Shown here: positions 47,832 through 57,148 of the stretch, piece after piece | How the letters are laid out: every line of letters starts with the position of its first letter | Position numbering within the stretch: position 1 is the first letter of the stretch | NCBI GenBank assembly: GCA_035622275.1 | Contig: DASPVQ010000014.1 | Coordinates: forward strand, 1 to 64,000 | From: Thermoplasmata archaeon | Lineage (GTDB): Archaea > Thermoplasmatota > Thermoplasmata > Lutacidiplasmatales > UBA184 | Direction of reading: 5' to 3' | Length of the DNA: 64,000 nt | Notes under the pieces: model-generated | Database searches by the model: none | Told to the model about the DNA's origin: nothing | Seen by the model: only the letters and a program-made list of their open reading frames with translations | Position numbers and translations under genes: made by a program

Positions 47832-48977
47832 ATGGCCTCTTCCGTCCCCCCTCCGACGGCCGCGCCCCCTCCCGCACGAACGATGGCCGCGACGACCCCG
47901 GTCTGGATCGTCGTCGTGATCGTGGTCGCCGCCGCCGTCGGAGGGATCGGCTTCTACGCGGGCTACGAGTACCGCGGCTCGCCGGCCGCGACCGGCACCG
48001 TCGCCAACAACACCCTGTCGATCGGCGCCGCCGGGACTCTGACCATCACCTTCCCGGAGCTCGCGAGCGCTCTCGTCAACGAGACGCCCGGCATCTCGGC
48101 GCCGCTCGCGGCCCAGGATTACGAGGGCTCGCTGGACGTGACCTCCGGCATCACGTCGCAATCGCTGCGAGTCGATGTCGCAGCGCTCGCGGACTTCCGC
48201 CTCGCGCCCCAGCTCCTCTACCCCACCTACGCGAACTACGAGGTCGTCTTCGCGCAGACCCAGGAGGTCCTGATCTACAACGCGAGCCTCCCCGCCTACG
48301 CGGGGATCGACTCGGCGAACTGGGCAGAGAAGCTCGCGACCGAGACCGCGAACGGCGGCTCCGCCCGGCTGGGCATCTGGAACGCGTCGACCGACCCGAA
48401 CGGCTACAACGAGATCTTCAGCCTGATGCTGCAGGGCCAGTACTACGGCTCGGGGATCTCCGACTACTACAGCGACTTCTACAGCGGCGCGCCGGGCAGC
48501 TACGCCACCCCGAACCCGAGCACCACCATCCTCGAGCACGAGTCGCACGCGGCCAGCCTGATCGAGACCGGCGTCGTCTCGGCGGTGATCACCTACAAGG
48601 CGGTCGCGATCCAGAACCACCTGCCGTACGTCCTGCTCGACCCGATCGTAGGGCTCGGATCGAACAACTCGACGGCGCTCACGGCCTACGCCGGGCTGCC
48701 GGGAACGCAGATCCTCTCCTCCTCGGGCGCGCTGGCGACCGTGCATCCCGCGCCGATCCTCTTCGCGGCCACGGTGCCGCTGAACGCCCAGAACGCGGCG
48801 CTCGGCCTGTTGTTCCTCCACCTGCTGCTGTCCCCGCAAGGGAGCGCGATCCTCGCCCAGGGCGGGGCCTGGACCCCGATCTTCCCCGGGTGGACCGACC
48901 AGCCCAGCAAAGTGCCGGGACTCCTTGCCCCTGACGTCACGGGGCTACCGGCGTGGGCGACACCGTTCCTCACCTGA
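47832..48977 (+). CDS. wtpA: Tungstate/molybdate ABC transporter, binding protein
   Basis: Membrane-anchored oxyanion-binding protein of 381 residues. A Pro/Ala-rich start is followed by one membrane helix (PVWIVVVIVVAAAVGG, ~28-43). The binding domain has GAAGTLTITFPELASAL and LGIWNASTDPNGY, matching the LGRxDPNxDPCGY region of WtpA, and TYKAVAI. Start ATG 47832 is preferred over ATG 47811 because CATTATCC lies 29 nt upstream. The permease gene begins inside its last 25 nt. First gene of a five-gene operon. Confidence 0.85.
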   Translation: MASSVPPPTAAPPPARTMAATTPVWIVVVIVVAAAVGGIGFYAGYEYRGSPAATGTVANNTLSIGAAGTLTITFPELASALVNETPGISAPLAAQDYEGSLDVTSGITSQSLRVDVAALADFRLAPQLLYPTYANYEVVFAQTQEVLIYNASLPAYAGIDSANWAEKLATETANGGSARLGIWNASTDPNGYNEIFSLMLQGQYYGSGISDYYSDFYSGAPGSYATPNPSTTILEHESHAASLIETGVVSAVITYKAVAIQNHLPYVLLDPIVGLGSNNSTALTAYAGLPGTQILSSSGALATVHPAPILFAATVPLNAQNAALGLLFLHLLLSPQGSAILAQGGAWTPIFPGWTDQPSKVPGLLAPDVTGLPAWATPFLT

Positions 48978-49852
48978 GTCCGGGGCGCGCGAGCGCCCCC
49001 GTGCGATCTCCGCTGCGCGCGGGCCGCCCGTGGCTCGCGCTGCAGATCGTTCTCGGCGGCTCGCTGCTCCTGCTCTTTCTACTCCCCATCTACGCCCTGT
49101 TCGCCTGGGCGGGGCCGACCCGCATCCTGGCCGCTGCGACGAACCCGGCGGTCGGGGCCGCGATCTGGCTCACGCTCTTCGCCTCGGGGATCGCCGTTCT
49201 CGCAGCGGTGGTGTTCGCCGTCCCGCTCGGCTACCTGCTCGCGCGACGCCGCTTCCGAGGCCGCAGCGTCGTCGAGTCCGTCGTCGCGCTGCCCGTCGTC
49301 GTGCCCCACCTGCTGGTCGGGCTCGGGCTGTTCTTCCTCGTGATCCCGGGCTCGCCGCTGTTCCGCTTCACGAACGCGATCGGCTTTCCCATCTACGACA
49401 CGATCTGGGGCGTCGTGCTGGTGATGGTGTTCGTCAGCGCGCCGTACACGGTGCTCGCCGCGGATCTGGCGTTCCGCGCGATCGATCCGCGCGTCCTCGA
49501 GGCGGCCCGCTCTCTCGGCGCCGGACCGGCGAACGCGTTCCTGACCGTCTCCTTCCCGCTCGCGCTGCGCGGGATCGTCGCGGGTCTCCTGCTCACCTGG
49601 GCCCGGGCGGTCAGCGAGATCGGCGGTATCCTGATCCTCGCCTACACCGTCTACCCCGGCGGCCCGTACACGGGCCCCGTGACGAGCACGCTCAGCGTGC
49701 TCGTCTACAATCTCTTCCAGTCCGGCGACCTCGGGGACGCGGCCGCGACGAGCTCGCTGTTCCTCCTCATCGCCTTCGCCATCTTCCTCGTGATCCGCAT
49801 CGGCGAGCGCTCGGGCTGGGTCCCGTGGCGGCGCGGGGAGCTGTTGCCGTGA
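48953..49852 (+). CDS. wtpB: Tungstate/molybdate ABC transporter, permease
   Basis: Membrane component of 299 residues with six helices. It has the ModB/WtpB pattern LGYLLARRRFRGRSVVESVVALPVVVPH and the ABC-permease EAA loop EAARSLGAGPANAFLTVSFPLALRGI, which docks the ATPase. It overlaps wtpA by 25 nt and wtpC by 4 nt. Confidence 0.9.
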   Translation: MGDTVPHLSPGRASAPVRSPLRAGRPWLALQIVLGGSLLLLFLLPIYALFAWAGPTRILAAATNPAVGAAIWLTLFASGIAVLAAVVFAVPLGYLLARRRFRGRSVVESVVALPVVVPHLLVGLGLFFLVIPGSPLFRFTNAIGFPIYDTIWGVVLVMVFVSAPYTVLAADLAFRAIDPRVLEAARSLGAGPANAFLTVSFPLALRGIVAGLLLTWARAVSEIGGILILAYTVYPGGPYTGPVTSTLSVLVYNLFQSGDLGDAAATSSLFLLIAFAIFLVIRIGERSGWVPWRRGELLP

Positions 49853-50898
49853 CGGCCTGGGAGGTCGCGGGGCTCGCGGCCCGTCTCGAGTCGTTCGCGC
49901 TCGGACCGGTCGACCTCACGCTGCGTCCCGGCCGTGCGGTGGCCCTGCTGGGGACCTCCGGCGCCGGCAAGACGACGCTCCTGCGGACCCTCGCGGGCTT
50001 CGTGCCGCCCAGCGCCGGCCGCATCCGGCGGGACGGCGCGGACATCACGGGCTCCCCTCCCGAGGCCCGCCGGCTCGGCTACGTCCCGCAGGGGCTCGGG
50101 CTGCTGCCGCACCGCACCGTCGAGCGGAACGTCAGCTACCCGCTCGAGCTGCGCGGGGACGTCGAGGCGGTGCGCCATGTCCGACCGCTCCTCGAGCGCT
50201 TCGGCATCGCCCCGCTCGCGCGCCGGCGGCCGGCGCAGCTCAGCGGCGGAGAGGCCGAGCGCGTCGCGCTCGCGCGCGCGCTGGCCGCGGATCCCGAGCT
50301 CGTGCTCTGGGACGAGCCGTGGCAGGGCCTCGACGTCGCGGCCCAGCACGATCTCGGTCTCGTCTTCACGGAGCTGCGCGAGGCGGCCCAGGTCCCGGTC
50401 GTCGTCGTCACCCACGACCCGGCGCTCGCCTTTTCCGTCGCCGACCAGTTCCTCGTGCTGCACCAGGGCCGGGTCCGGTTCTGGGGAGCGCCGGCCAAGC
50501 TCCTCGCGGCCCCGTTCGACGGGTTCACGGCCCGCTTCGTCGGCTACGAGAACGTCCTCGAGCCCGCCGCGCTCGCCGGCGGCGCACCCGGCTCGTTGAC
50601 GGCGTGGCTGCGCGAGCGCGCGGGACCGGACGGAGTCGCCTTCGGCCGACCGCTCCTGACCCCGGGCGAGGGGGCCGCGGGGGGCTGGGAGGCGGTCGTG
50701 CGCGCCGCCCGCCCGACACCGGAAGGGATCGCGATCTCGGCCCGCGTCGATACCCTCACGCTCGCCCTTCGGATCCCGGCGCCGGTGACGGCTTCCATCC
50801 CCGCCGCCGGCCACCGGGTGCGCTTCGATCTGGACGCGGCGGACCTCCGCCCGCTGGGCCTTGCCGCTCGCGGCGGGTCGCCGGAGACCGGTGCATGA
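49849..50898 (+). CDS. wtpC: Tungstate/molybdate ABC transporter, ATPase
   Basis: ATPase subunit of 349 residues. Walker A is GTSGAGKTTLL (~35-45), the Q loop YVPQGLGLLPH, signature LSGGEAERVALARAL, Walker B LVLWDEPWQGLD and switch histidine VVTHD. The C-terminal ~110 residues form a TOBE-like regulatory domain. GTG 49849 overlaps the permease stop by 4 nt and its own end overlaps the ModE-like gene. Confidence 0.93.
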   Translation: MTAWEVAGLAARLESFALGPVDLTLRPGRAVALLGTSGAGKTTLLRTLAGFVPPSAGRIRRDGADITGSPPEARRLGYVPQGLGLLPHRTVERNVSYPLELRGDVEAVRHVRPLLERFGIAPLARRRPAQLSGGEAERVALARALAADPELVLWDEPWQGLDVAAQHDLGLVFTELREAAQVPVVVVTHDPALAFSVADQFLVLHQGRVRFWGAPAKLLAAPFDGFTARFVGYENVLEPAALAGGAPGSLTAWLRERAGPDGVAFGRPLLTPGEGAAGGWEAVVRAARPTPEGIAISARVDTLTLALRIPAPVTASIPAAGHRVRFDLDAADLRPLGLAARGGSPETGA

Positions 50899-51584
50899 GC
50901 CGCCCGAGCCGGGTCAGCAGCACGGACATCGCGCTCCTGCGCTCGATCGGCGAGGAGCGCTCGGTGGTCGCCGCGAGCCATCGCGTCGGCGTCTCACGCG
51001 ATCTCGCGGTCTATCGCCTCGAGCGCCTCGCCCGCGCCTTCGGGGGTCCCGTCGCGCGCGGCCGGCGCGGGGGTCCGGAGCACGGCCGCACGACCCTCAC
51101 TCCGCTCGGCGAGCGCATCGCGCGGGGTGGGTTCGAGGTGGTCGAGCTCCTCGACGCACGACCGACCGGCTCGCTCGCCCGGCCCAACCTGCTCGCGGGG
51201 ACCTACCGCGCCGGCCCGCCGCCCGAGGTGACCATCGGCCCGGCACTGACCCTGAAGGTCGCCTTCCGGGCCGCGGAGGGCGAGCGTATCCGGGTCGCGC
51301 TCGACCCGGAAGCGATCGTCGTCGCCCGACGTCGCTTCCCGTCGAGCGCGCGCAACGTGGTGGCAGCGCGGATCGTGTCGATCGGCCCCGCGGCCGGTGC
51401 TTCCGGCCGGACGCTCGCCGTGCGCCTCGGCGGAACCCGGGTCCGGGTCGCCCTCACGGGCGAGACGGTCCGAGAGCTCGCGCTCTCGGCGGGCGTCCGG
51501 GTCTACCTGTACATCAAGGCGACCGCGCTGCGGCGGGTCGGCCCGCCGGAGACCGGGCGGCGCGCGCCCGCTCGTCGACCATGA
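50895..51584 (+). CDS. ModE-like molybdate/tungstate-responsive regulator
   Basis: The 229-residue protein has an N-terminal LysR/ModE-type helix-turn-helix (DIALLRSIGEERSVVAASHR, then GVSRDLAVYRLERL) and a C-terminal TOBE/MOP oxyanion-binding domain (~155-215: ARIVSIGP, LAVRLGGTRVRVAL, LYIKATALRRV). It overlaps the transporter ATPase by 4 nt, so it probably senses W or Mo oxyanion and controls the transporter and perhaps the Mo hydroxylase at 25.8-29.3 kb. Classic ModE also binds DNA as a dimer. Confidence 0.82.
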   Translation: MSRPSRVSSTDIALLRSIGEERSVVAASHRVGVSRDLAVYRLERLARAFGGPVARGRRGGPEHGRTTLTPLGERIARGGFEVVELLDARPTGSLARPNLLAGTYRAGPPPEVTIGPALTLKVAFRAAEGERIRVALDPEAIVVARRRFPSSARNVVAARIVSIGPAAGASGRTLAVRLGGTRVRVALTGETVRELALSAGVRVYLYIKATALRRVGPPETGRRAPARRP

Positions 51585-52090
51585 TCCGGCTGCAGCCGAT
51601 GACGTCCGAGGAGCTCGAGCGCTACCTGGCGCGTTCGATCCCCGCCTACGCGGCGGACCACGTCCGGGATGGTCAATGGAGCGAGGGGGAGGCGCTCGAG
51701 CGCTCGCGCGAGGAGCACCGGCGCCGGTTGCCGATCGGCATCGCCACGCCGAACCACTTCCTCTACACGATCCACGACGCGCACGGCGGGCGCGTCGGGG
51801 AGCTGTGGTACCATCTGAGGACCGAGACCGGGCGGCCGCAGGTGTTCGTCTTCTGGATCGGGATCGACGCGGCCCACCGGCGCCGCGGCTACGGCTCCGA
51901 GGCGCTCGGGCTCGTCGAGGCGGCGGTGCGGCAGCGGGGCGCCGACCGCATCGCGCTCCACGTCTTCGGCGTCAACGTCGCCGCGCAGGCGCTCTACGCC
52001 CGGCTCGGCTACGCGCCGACGAACGTGCTCTTGGCCAAGCGGCTCGACGCGCCGGGCGTCGCCGCTACTCGCGGATCCCCTCGCCCGTGA
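51581..52090 (+). CDS. GNAT-family N-acetyltransferase
   Basis: The 169-residue protein has the GNAT fold: [37 protein letters not shown] with the acetyl-CoA loop, and [20 protein letters not shown]. It overlaps the ModE-like gene by 4 nt, so is the last gene of the W/Mo operon, and overlaps radA tail-to-tail by 26 nt. A link to metal uptake is not evident. Confidence 0.82.
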   Translation: MIRLQPMTSEELERYLARSIPAYAADHVRDGQWSEGEALERSREEHRRRLPIGIATPNHFLYTIHDAHGGRVGELWYHLRTETGRPQVFVFWIGIDAAHRRRGYGSEALGLVEAAVRQRGADRIALHVFGVNVAAQALYARLGYAPTNVLLAKRLDAPGVAATRGSPRP

Positions 52091-53057
52091 GCGAGAAGAC
52101 CGCCTCGCCCTCGGGCAGGTTCGGGGAGTCGATCAGGCGCGCGATCCGCCGCGGCGGCTTCGACTTGCGCAGGTAGACCCGGTAGGTCGCCGCGTGGGCG
52201 ACGATGTTCCCGCCGATCGGGCGGGTCGGGTCGCCGAACAGGATGTCGGGGCGGGCCGAGACCTGGTTCGTGACGACGATCGACGCGTTGTAGGTATCCG
52301 CGAAGCGCAGGAGCTCGTGGAGATGGCGGTTCAGCAGCTGCTGGCGGGGCGCGAGCTCCGCGCGACCGACGTACTCGCTGCGGAAGTGCGCCGTCAACGA
52401 GTCGACGACCAGCAGCCGTATCGGCCGCTCGCGCGCGAGCTCCTGCGCCTTCTGCACCAGGAGCATCTGGTGGTTCGAGTTGAACGCCCGGGCGACGTGG
52501 ATGCGCTCGAGCGCGGCACCGGGGTCGACGCCGCTGCCTTTGGCCATATCGACGATGCGCTCGGGGCGGAAGGTGCTCTCCGTGTCGATGTAGACCGCCT
52601 CGCCGCCCAGGCCGCCCTGGTCGGCGGGCAGCTGGACGTTGACCGCGATCTGGTGCGCGAGCTGGGTCTTCCCGCTGCCGAACTCGCCGGAGAACTCGGT
52701 GATCGCCTGTGTCTCGACACCGCCGCCGAGCAGCTCGTCGAGCGCCTTCGCGCCGGTCGTGACCCGGCCGAGCTTCTTGCGGCGCTCGAGCAGGGTCGTC
52801 CCGCTCTCGAACTGGCCGACGTCCGCCTTGCGGCGGGCCTCGCCGATGATCTTCTGCGCGATCGCCGTGCCGATCTCGGCCGCTTCGGCGACGTCGCCCG
52901 GCGAGGCGACCGCGAGCTCCATCAGGTCCGTGTAGCCGGCCTCGCGCAGCTTCTCGGCGGTCGTCGTTCCGATGCCCGGAAGGTCTTCGAGCGCGACCTC
53001 CGCCCTCGGCTCGGGCAGGGCCTCGGCGCTCACCGCGCGTCCGCTCTTCGATGGCAC
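52065..53057 (-). CDS. radA: DNA repair and recombination protein RadA
   Basis: Archaeal recombinase that forms filaments on single-stranded DNA. The 330-residue protein has the helix-hairpin-helix ([20 protein letters not shown], ~23-42), the polymerisation FESGTT segment, Walker [24 protein letters not shown], and Walker B LLVVDSL. No intein. ATG 53057 has GCTTATCC about 26 nt upstream. Confidence 0.96.
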   Translation of the reverse strand: MPSKSGRAVSAEALPEPRAEVALEDLPGIGTTTAEKLREAGYTDLMELAVASPGDVAEAAEIGTAIAQKIIGEARRKADVGQFESGTTLLERRKKLGRVTTGAKALDELLGGGVETQAITEFSGEFGSGKTQLAHQIAVNVQLPADQGGLGGEAVYIDTESTFRPERIVDMAKGSGVDPGAALERIHVARAFNSNHQMLLVQKAQELARERPIRLLVVDSLTAHFRSEYVGRAELAPRQQLLNRHLHELLRFADTYNASIVVTNQVSARPDILFGDPTRPIGGNIVAHAATYRVYLRKSKPPRRIARLIDSPNLPEGEAVFSLTGEGIRE

Positions 53058-53120
53058 GCCCGGACGACCGGACCCGGGGGGATAAGCGTGCGGGAGGGGT
53101 CCCGAAACGGTGAAAGGTGC

Positions 53121-54074
53121 CTACCGCGCGCCCGCGCTGAACGGCTCCCCGGTGAGGCGCTGGAAGACGGTCGTGTACAGGCGGCTGACCTCGTCGACGA
53201 GCAGCGGCGGGAGCGGGGGGATCGGCGGCTCGGCGGCGTGGGCCGCGCGGGCCTTCGAGAGGGCGTCGTAGTAGCCCGTGCTGCGGTAGTGCTGGCGGAC
53301 GAACTCCTTGGAGAAGTCGACCTGCCGGCCCCGATCGTAGGCGTCCTTGTCCCAGAAGCGGTCCTCGTCGGCGGTGCCGAACGTGTCGACGACCATCAAC
53401 GCGCCCGACTCGTCGATCCCGAACTCCTTCTTCCCGTCGACGTGCAGGAGACCCCGGGGCCCGATCTCCCGCTGCATCGCCGCGTCGATCTTGAGGATCG
53501 TCTCCCGGATCTCGTCGAGCTGGCGGCGGTCGATCGCCGCGAGCGCCAGCGCCTCGGGGATCGGAAGCAATCGGTCGATCGGCTCGAGCTTGGTCGTGAC
53601 CTCGAAGTGCGGCTCGGGGAGACGGACCCCGTACTCGAGGCTCGCGTCGCTCGCGAAGCCGAGGTCCTTCGGGCTCACGGCACCGGACTTGACCCGGTCC
53701 CACATCGAACCGGCGAGGTAGTAGCGGACGATCAGCTCGAGCGGCACCAGGTAGCGGGTCGGGCGCGGGCCGAGGGTCGCCGGCTCCGGCACTACCCGGA
53801 CCCGCCGCACCCGCATGGCGGTGGGCCCGGCGAGGCCCAGGAAGTGGTGGCGCACGCCGAGGCGGTCGCAGAGGCCGAACCAGTGGGCCGCGGTGCGCGC
53901 GAGGGTCTCGCCCTTGTGCGGGATCTCGCTCGGGACGTGCTTATCGAACACCGAGATGTCGTTCGTGAACCGGAACTCGAGCTCGGTCGGCGAGATCTCG
54001 TAGACCTCCTTCACCTTGCCGCGACGCAGGAACTTCGGCGCGGCGAGCGTCGCGGCCGCCGGGGATTTGGGCAT
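53121..54074 (-). CDS. purC: Phosphoribosylaminoimidazole-succinocarboxamide synthase
   Basis: Purine synthesis step 7: CAIR plus aspartate plus ATP to SAICAR. The 317-residue protein starts with RRGKVKEVYEISPTELEFRF, then DISVFDKHVPSEIPHKGETL, PLELIVRYYLAGSMWDRV, LLHVDGKKEFGI and VDTFGTADEDRFW, followed by the DAYDRG region. ATG 54074 is 27 nt from a CGTTAAAAG box. PurH, in the next steps, is encoded 12 kb away. Confidence 0.94.
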   Translation of the reverse strand: MPKSPAAATLAAPKFLRRGKVKEVYEISPTELEFRFTNDISVFDKHVPSEIPHKGETLARTAAHWFGLCDRLGVRHHFLGLAGPTAMRVRRVRVVPEPATLGPRPTRYLVPLELIVRYYLAGSMWDRVKSGAVSPKDLGFASDASLEYGVRLPEPHFEVTTKLEPIDRLLPIPEALALAAIDRRQLDEIRETILKIDAAMQREIGPRGLLHVDGKKEFGIDESGALMVVDTFGTADEDRFWDKDAYDRGRQVDFSKEFVRQHYRSTGYYDALSKARAAHAAEPPIPPLPPLLVDEVSRLYTTVFQRLTGEPFSAGAR

Positions 54075-54131
54075 GCGGCGCCGAGGCGGCCGGCCGCTTT
54101 TAACGTTCGCGGCGCCGCACCGGCGGATCGG

Positions 54132-54989
54132 CTAGCTCGGGGGCGACGCCGGGGCGGAGCGCGGGAGCGCGAGGCGGTTGAGCTCGTCGAACGAGATCGC
54201 GCCCTCGAGGAGCGAGTCGAAGCTCGCGCGCTCGAGCACGTCGGCGCTCACTCGCTTGAGCAGACCCAGGGCCGCGTAGGAGGCGCTCGGGCCGAAGCTC
54301 ACCCGCTTCACCCCGAGGCGCTCGAGCTCGGCGAGGCTCGGGAGCCCCCGGCGGACCATCACGTTCACCGGCCCGCCGACCGCGCCCACGAACGTCTCGA
54401 TCGACGCGGCATCCGTGAGCCCCATGGGGTAGACGCAGTCCGCGCCCGCGTCCCGATACGCGCTCGCGCGCCGGATCGCCTCCCGCAGCTGGGCCGCCGG
54501 TTCGCCCGGCGCATGACGGAGCGCGTCGGTGCGCGCGTTGATCACGATCGGCACCCCGATCTCGCCGGCGAGCTCCCGGATCGCCCGGATCTTGCGGACC
54601 TGGGCCGGGACGCGCAGGAGGCCGTCGTGCGTCGGGGTTAGGTCCTCGAGGTTGATCCCGATCGCACCGGAGGTGACGGCCTGACGGACCGTCCGCGCGA
54701 CCGCGCGCGGGCCCCGACCGTAGCCCGAGACCAGGTCGGCGCTCAGCGGGACTCGGAGGGCGCGCGCGATCCGCCCGACCACGTCGAGCAGCTCGCGCCT
54801 GGGCATCCGCTCGCCGTCGGGGTACCCCCGCGAGACCATGACGCCGGCGCTCGAGGTCGCGACCGCCGGAAATCCCGCGTCCTCGAAGATCCGGGCGCTC
54901 GGGACGTCCCAGGCGTTCGGCAGCACGAACGGTCGGCTCCCGAGGTGGAGCCGCCGGAACGCCTCGGCCTTCTCCGCGAGGTCGGTCAT
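54132..54989 (-). CDS. Isocitrate lyase / PEP mutase superfamily enzyme
   Basis: The 285-residue TIM-barrel protein has PNAWDVPSARIFEDAGFPAVATSSAG at the start, SADLVSGYG where the metal-binding D-x-D-x-G-Y-G of the family lies, INLEDLTP, INARTDALRHAP, AGADCVYPMGL and NVMVRRGLPSL. It lacks the KKCGH cysteine loop of isocitrate lyase, so a PEP phosphonomutase, oxaloacetate hydrolase or methylisocitrate-lyase-like activity is more likely. ATG 54989 has a GATAAGG box about 23 nt upstream. Confidence 0.82.
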   Translation of the reverse strand: MTDLAEKAEAFRRLHLGSRPFVLPNAWDVPSARIFEDAGFPAVATSSAGVMVSRGYPDGERMPRRELLDVVGRIARALRVPLSADLVSGYGRGPRAVARTVRQAVTSGAIGINLEDLTPTHDGLLRVPAQVRKIRAIRELAGEIGVPIVINARTDALRHAPGEPAAQLREAIRRASAYRDAGADCVYPMGLTDAASIETFVGAVGGPVNVMVRRGLPSLAELERLGVKRVSFGPSASYAALGLLKRVSADVLERASFDSLLEGAISFDELNRLALPRSAPASPPS

Positions 54990-55040
54990 CGCGCGAGCAG
55001 CGGCGGGCCCCTTATCGTCCTTGCCGGCGCCCGGGCTCGC

Positions 55041-55562
55041 TCAGAGCTGGCGCGCGTGCAGCAGCTGGATCGGCCGGAAGCCGCGCTTGGCGTAGAAGCG
55101 GATCGCGATCTCGTTCTGGGCGGGGAACTCGGCGACCACCACACCGGCGCCCTTCGCCTTGAGCGCGCTCGAGATCTCGCGCAGGAGGTACTCGCCGACC
55201 CCGCGGCGGCGGTAGAGCGGCAACAGGTAGATGTCGGTGATGACGCCCTCGTGCTCCGGCGTGTAGAACGGCCGCTCCCGGACCTGGGCCCGCACGAAGC
55301 CGACGACCTTGTCCTTGTCCGCCCCGACGCCCTCGGCCGCGAGCAGGATCGACCGGGGATCGTCCAGCTGCGAGAGCAGGAGCTGGCTCGCCTGCGCCTC
55401 CGCGTCCTCCCGCACCTTGAGGAGCGGGTCGAACTCCTCGTTCAGGCGTTTGAGCCGCAGGAGCAGCGGGACGATCGCCGGGATGTCGGCGGCCCGCGCC
55501 GGACGCAGGTGGATCGGGATCGCGGGGGTCTCCGACGGACCGGCGTCGGCGCTCGCGCTCAC
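55041..55562 (-). CDS. GNAT-family N-acetyltransferase
   Basis: The 173-residue protein has IHLRPARAADIPAIVPLLLRLKRLNEEFDP, VVGFVRAQVRERP, ITDIYLLPLYRRRGVGEYLLREI with the acetyl-CoA loop, and IRFYAKRGFRPIQLLHAR. GTG 55562 overlaps the malic enzyme stop by 4 nt, so the two are co-transcribed. Substrate unknown. Confidence 0.83.
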   Translation of the reverse strand: MSASADAGPSETPAIPIHLRPARAADIPAIVPLLLRLKRLNEEFDPLLKVREDAEAQASQLLLSQLDDPRSILLAAEGVGADKDKVVGFVRAQVRERPFYTPEHEGVITDIYLLPLYRRRGVGEYLLREISSALKAKGAGVVVAEFPAQNEIAIRFYAKRGFRPIQLLHARQL

Positions 55563-56989
55563 CGCCGGCCTCCACCGAGCGCGCCGACGCTCGGCATCGC
55601 GGGCGTCAGGCGGGCGCGCGCGAGCGCGCGCACGAGACGGCTCGACCGCCCCATGATCGCATGGGCCCGCTCGAGGAACTCCTCGTGCGAGCGCCGGCGG
55701 CCCGCGATCCCGAGGGCGACGGCCGCGTCGCCGACCGCGGCCGCGACGTGCGGGAAGACGTCCGTCTCCTCCATCGTGGGCAAGAGGTGCGAGGCGGAGA
55801 GCCCGCGCTCTCGGGCCCGCCGCGCGAGCTCCTTCGCGGCCGCGAGAACGATCTCGTCGGGGATCGCGCGCGCCCGCGCGTCGAGGACCCCGCGGAACAC
55901 CGCCGGGAAGATCAGCGAGTTGTTGACCTGGTTCGGGAAGTCGCTGCGGCCGGTCGCCACGATCGCGGCGCCGGCGGCGGTCGCGGTCTCGGGCCAGATC
56001 TCCGGGACCGGGTTCGCCAGCGCGAAGACGATCGGCTCGCGCGCCATTCGCCGCAGGTGCTCGGGCCGGACCGTGTTCGGATCGGGCGTCGACGCGGCGA
56101 GGAGCACGTCCGCCTCGGCGAGGGCGTCGGAGAGGTCTCCGGTCCGGCCGCCGCCGTTCGTGCGGAGGGCGAGCCGGTACTTCCAGGGGTTGCGCACCAT
56201 CAGCTCGTCGACGTCCTCCCGCTCGGCGTAGAGGACCCCCTTGTGGTCGACGAGCGTGAGACGGTGCGGGTCGTGCCCCAGCGCGAGCAGGAGCCGGGCG
56301 GTGGCGAGGTTCGCCGCCCCGGCGCCGAGGAGCACCGTGCGGACGGAGCGGATCGAGCGGTGCGTGAGCTCGAGCGCGTTGAGGAGCCCGGCGATCGTGG
56401 CGGCCGCGGTCCCGAGCTGGTCGTCGTGCCAGACCGGGATCGGCAGGCGCTCTTGGAGCGCCTCGAGGATGCCGAAGCACTTCGGCGAGGCGATGTCCTC
56501 CAGGTTGATCCCGCCGAACGCGGGGGCGATCCGCTCGACGGTCGCGACGAACTCCTCGGGCGCGCCCGCCCGAATCGGCAGCGGGACCGCGTCGACCCCG
56601 CCGAGCCACTTGAACAGGAGCGCCTTGCCCTCCATGACCGGCAGGGCAGCGGCCGGACCGATGTCGCCGAGGCCGAGCACCCGCGAGCCGTCCGTGACGA
56701 TCGCGATCGTGTTCCAGCGGCCTGTGAGCTCGAACGACTGGTCCGGATCGTCGCGGATCGTCCGAGAGACCTCCGCGACCCCGGGCGTGTACCACAGGGC
56801 AAAGTCGTGGAGCGAGCGCACCGGCACCTTCGGAACGGTCTCCACTTTGCCCTGGTAGAATCGGCTGAGGGCGACCGCGCGCCGACCGAGCGCGTCGGTC
56901 TTGCCCTCCGCGTCCGCGGTCCGTCGCGGCCTCGCGCTCCGCCGGCCGGCCCGGCCGTCGTCGACCGGGGCCGCGGTGCTCTCGGCCAT
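55559..56989 (-). CDS. NAD(P)-dependent malic enzyme
   Basis: Oxidative decarboxylation of malate to pyruvate. The 476-residue protein has the bacterial-type core: KVPVRSLHDFALWYTPGVAEV, TDGSRVLGLGDIGPAAALPVMEGKALLFKWLG, NLEDIASPKCFGILE with metal ligands, PVWHDDQLGTA, VLLGAGAANLATARLLL (NAD(P) site) and NGGGRTGDLSDAL. An ATG at 56989 is chosen because CCTTAAG lies about 34 nt upstream; an in-frame ATG at 57019 would extend it by 10. An alternative use is gluconeogenesis. Confidence 0.92.
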   Translation of the reverse strand: MAESTAAPVDDGRAGRRSARPRRTADAEGKTDALGRRAVALSRFYQGKVETVPKVPVRSLHDFALWYTPGVAEVSRTIRDDPDQSFELTGRWNTIAIVTDGSRVLGLGDIGPAAALPVMEGKALLFKWLGGVDAVPLPIRAGAPEEFVATVERIAPAFGGINLEDIASPKCFGILEALQERLPIPVWHDDQLGTAAATIAGLLNALELTHRSIRSVRTVLLGAGAANLATARLLLALGHDPHRLTLVDHKGVLYAEREDVDELMVRNPWKYRLALRTNGGGRTGDLSDALAEADVLLAASTPDPNTVRPEHLRRMAREPIVFALANPVPEIWPETATAAGAAIVATGRSDFPNQVNNSLIFPAVFRGVLDARARAIPDEIVLAAAKELARRARERGLSASHLLPTMEETDVFPHVAAAVGDAAVALGIAGRRRSHEEFLERAHAIMGRSSRLVRALARARLTPAMPSVGALGGGRR

Positions 56990-57113
56990 CTGGATGAGCG
57001 CGCACCGAGCGCCCCGCACTTAAGGATTTGCGGGGAGACGATGGCCGGGTTCGGCGATTGTCGGCCGCCTTCGAGGCCGCCCGGCGGTCCCGTAAACCGC
57101 GGGCAAGCCCGAG

Positions 57114-57121
57114 TATAAATA
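57114..57121 (+). promoter_or_regulatory. TATA box of the MBL-rhodanese gene
   Basis: TATAAATA, one of the best TATA boxes in the window. The ATG at 57149 is about 31 nt after its centre; ATG 57134 is only 16 nt after it and probably lies upstream of the transcript start. Confidence 0.6.
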
Positions 57122-57148
57122 CGCCGGGCCGCGATGACGGCTCGGTCG

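Noticed and set aside
54132-54989. Isocitrate lyase of the glyoxylate shunt
   Set aside because: Too short and without the KKCGH cysteine loop; kept as a PEP mutase superfamily enzyme.
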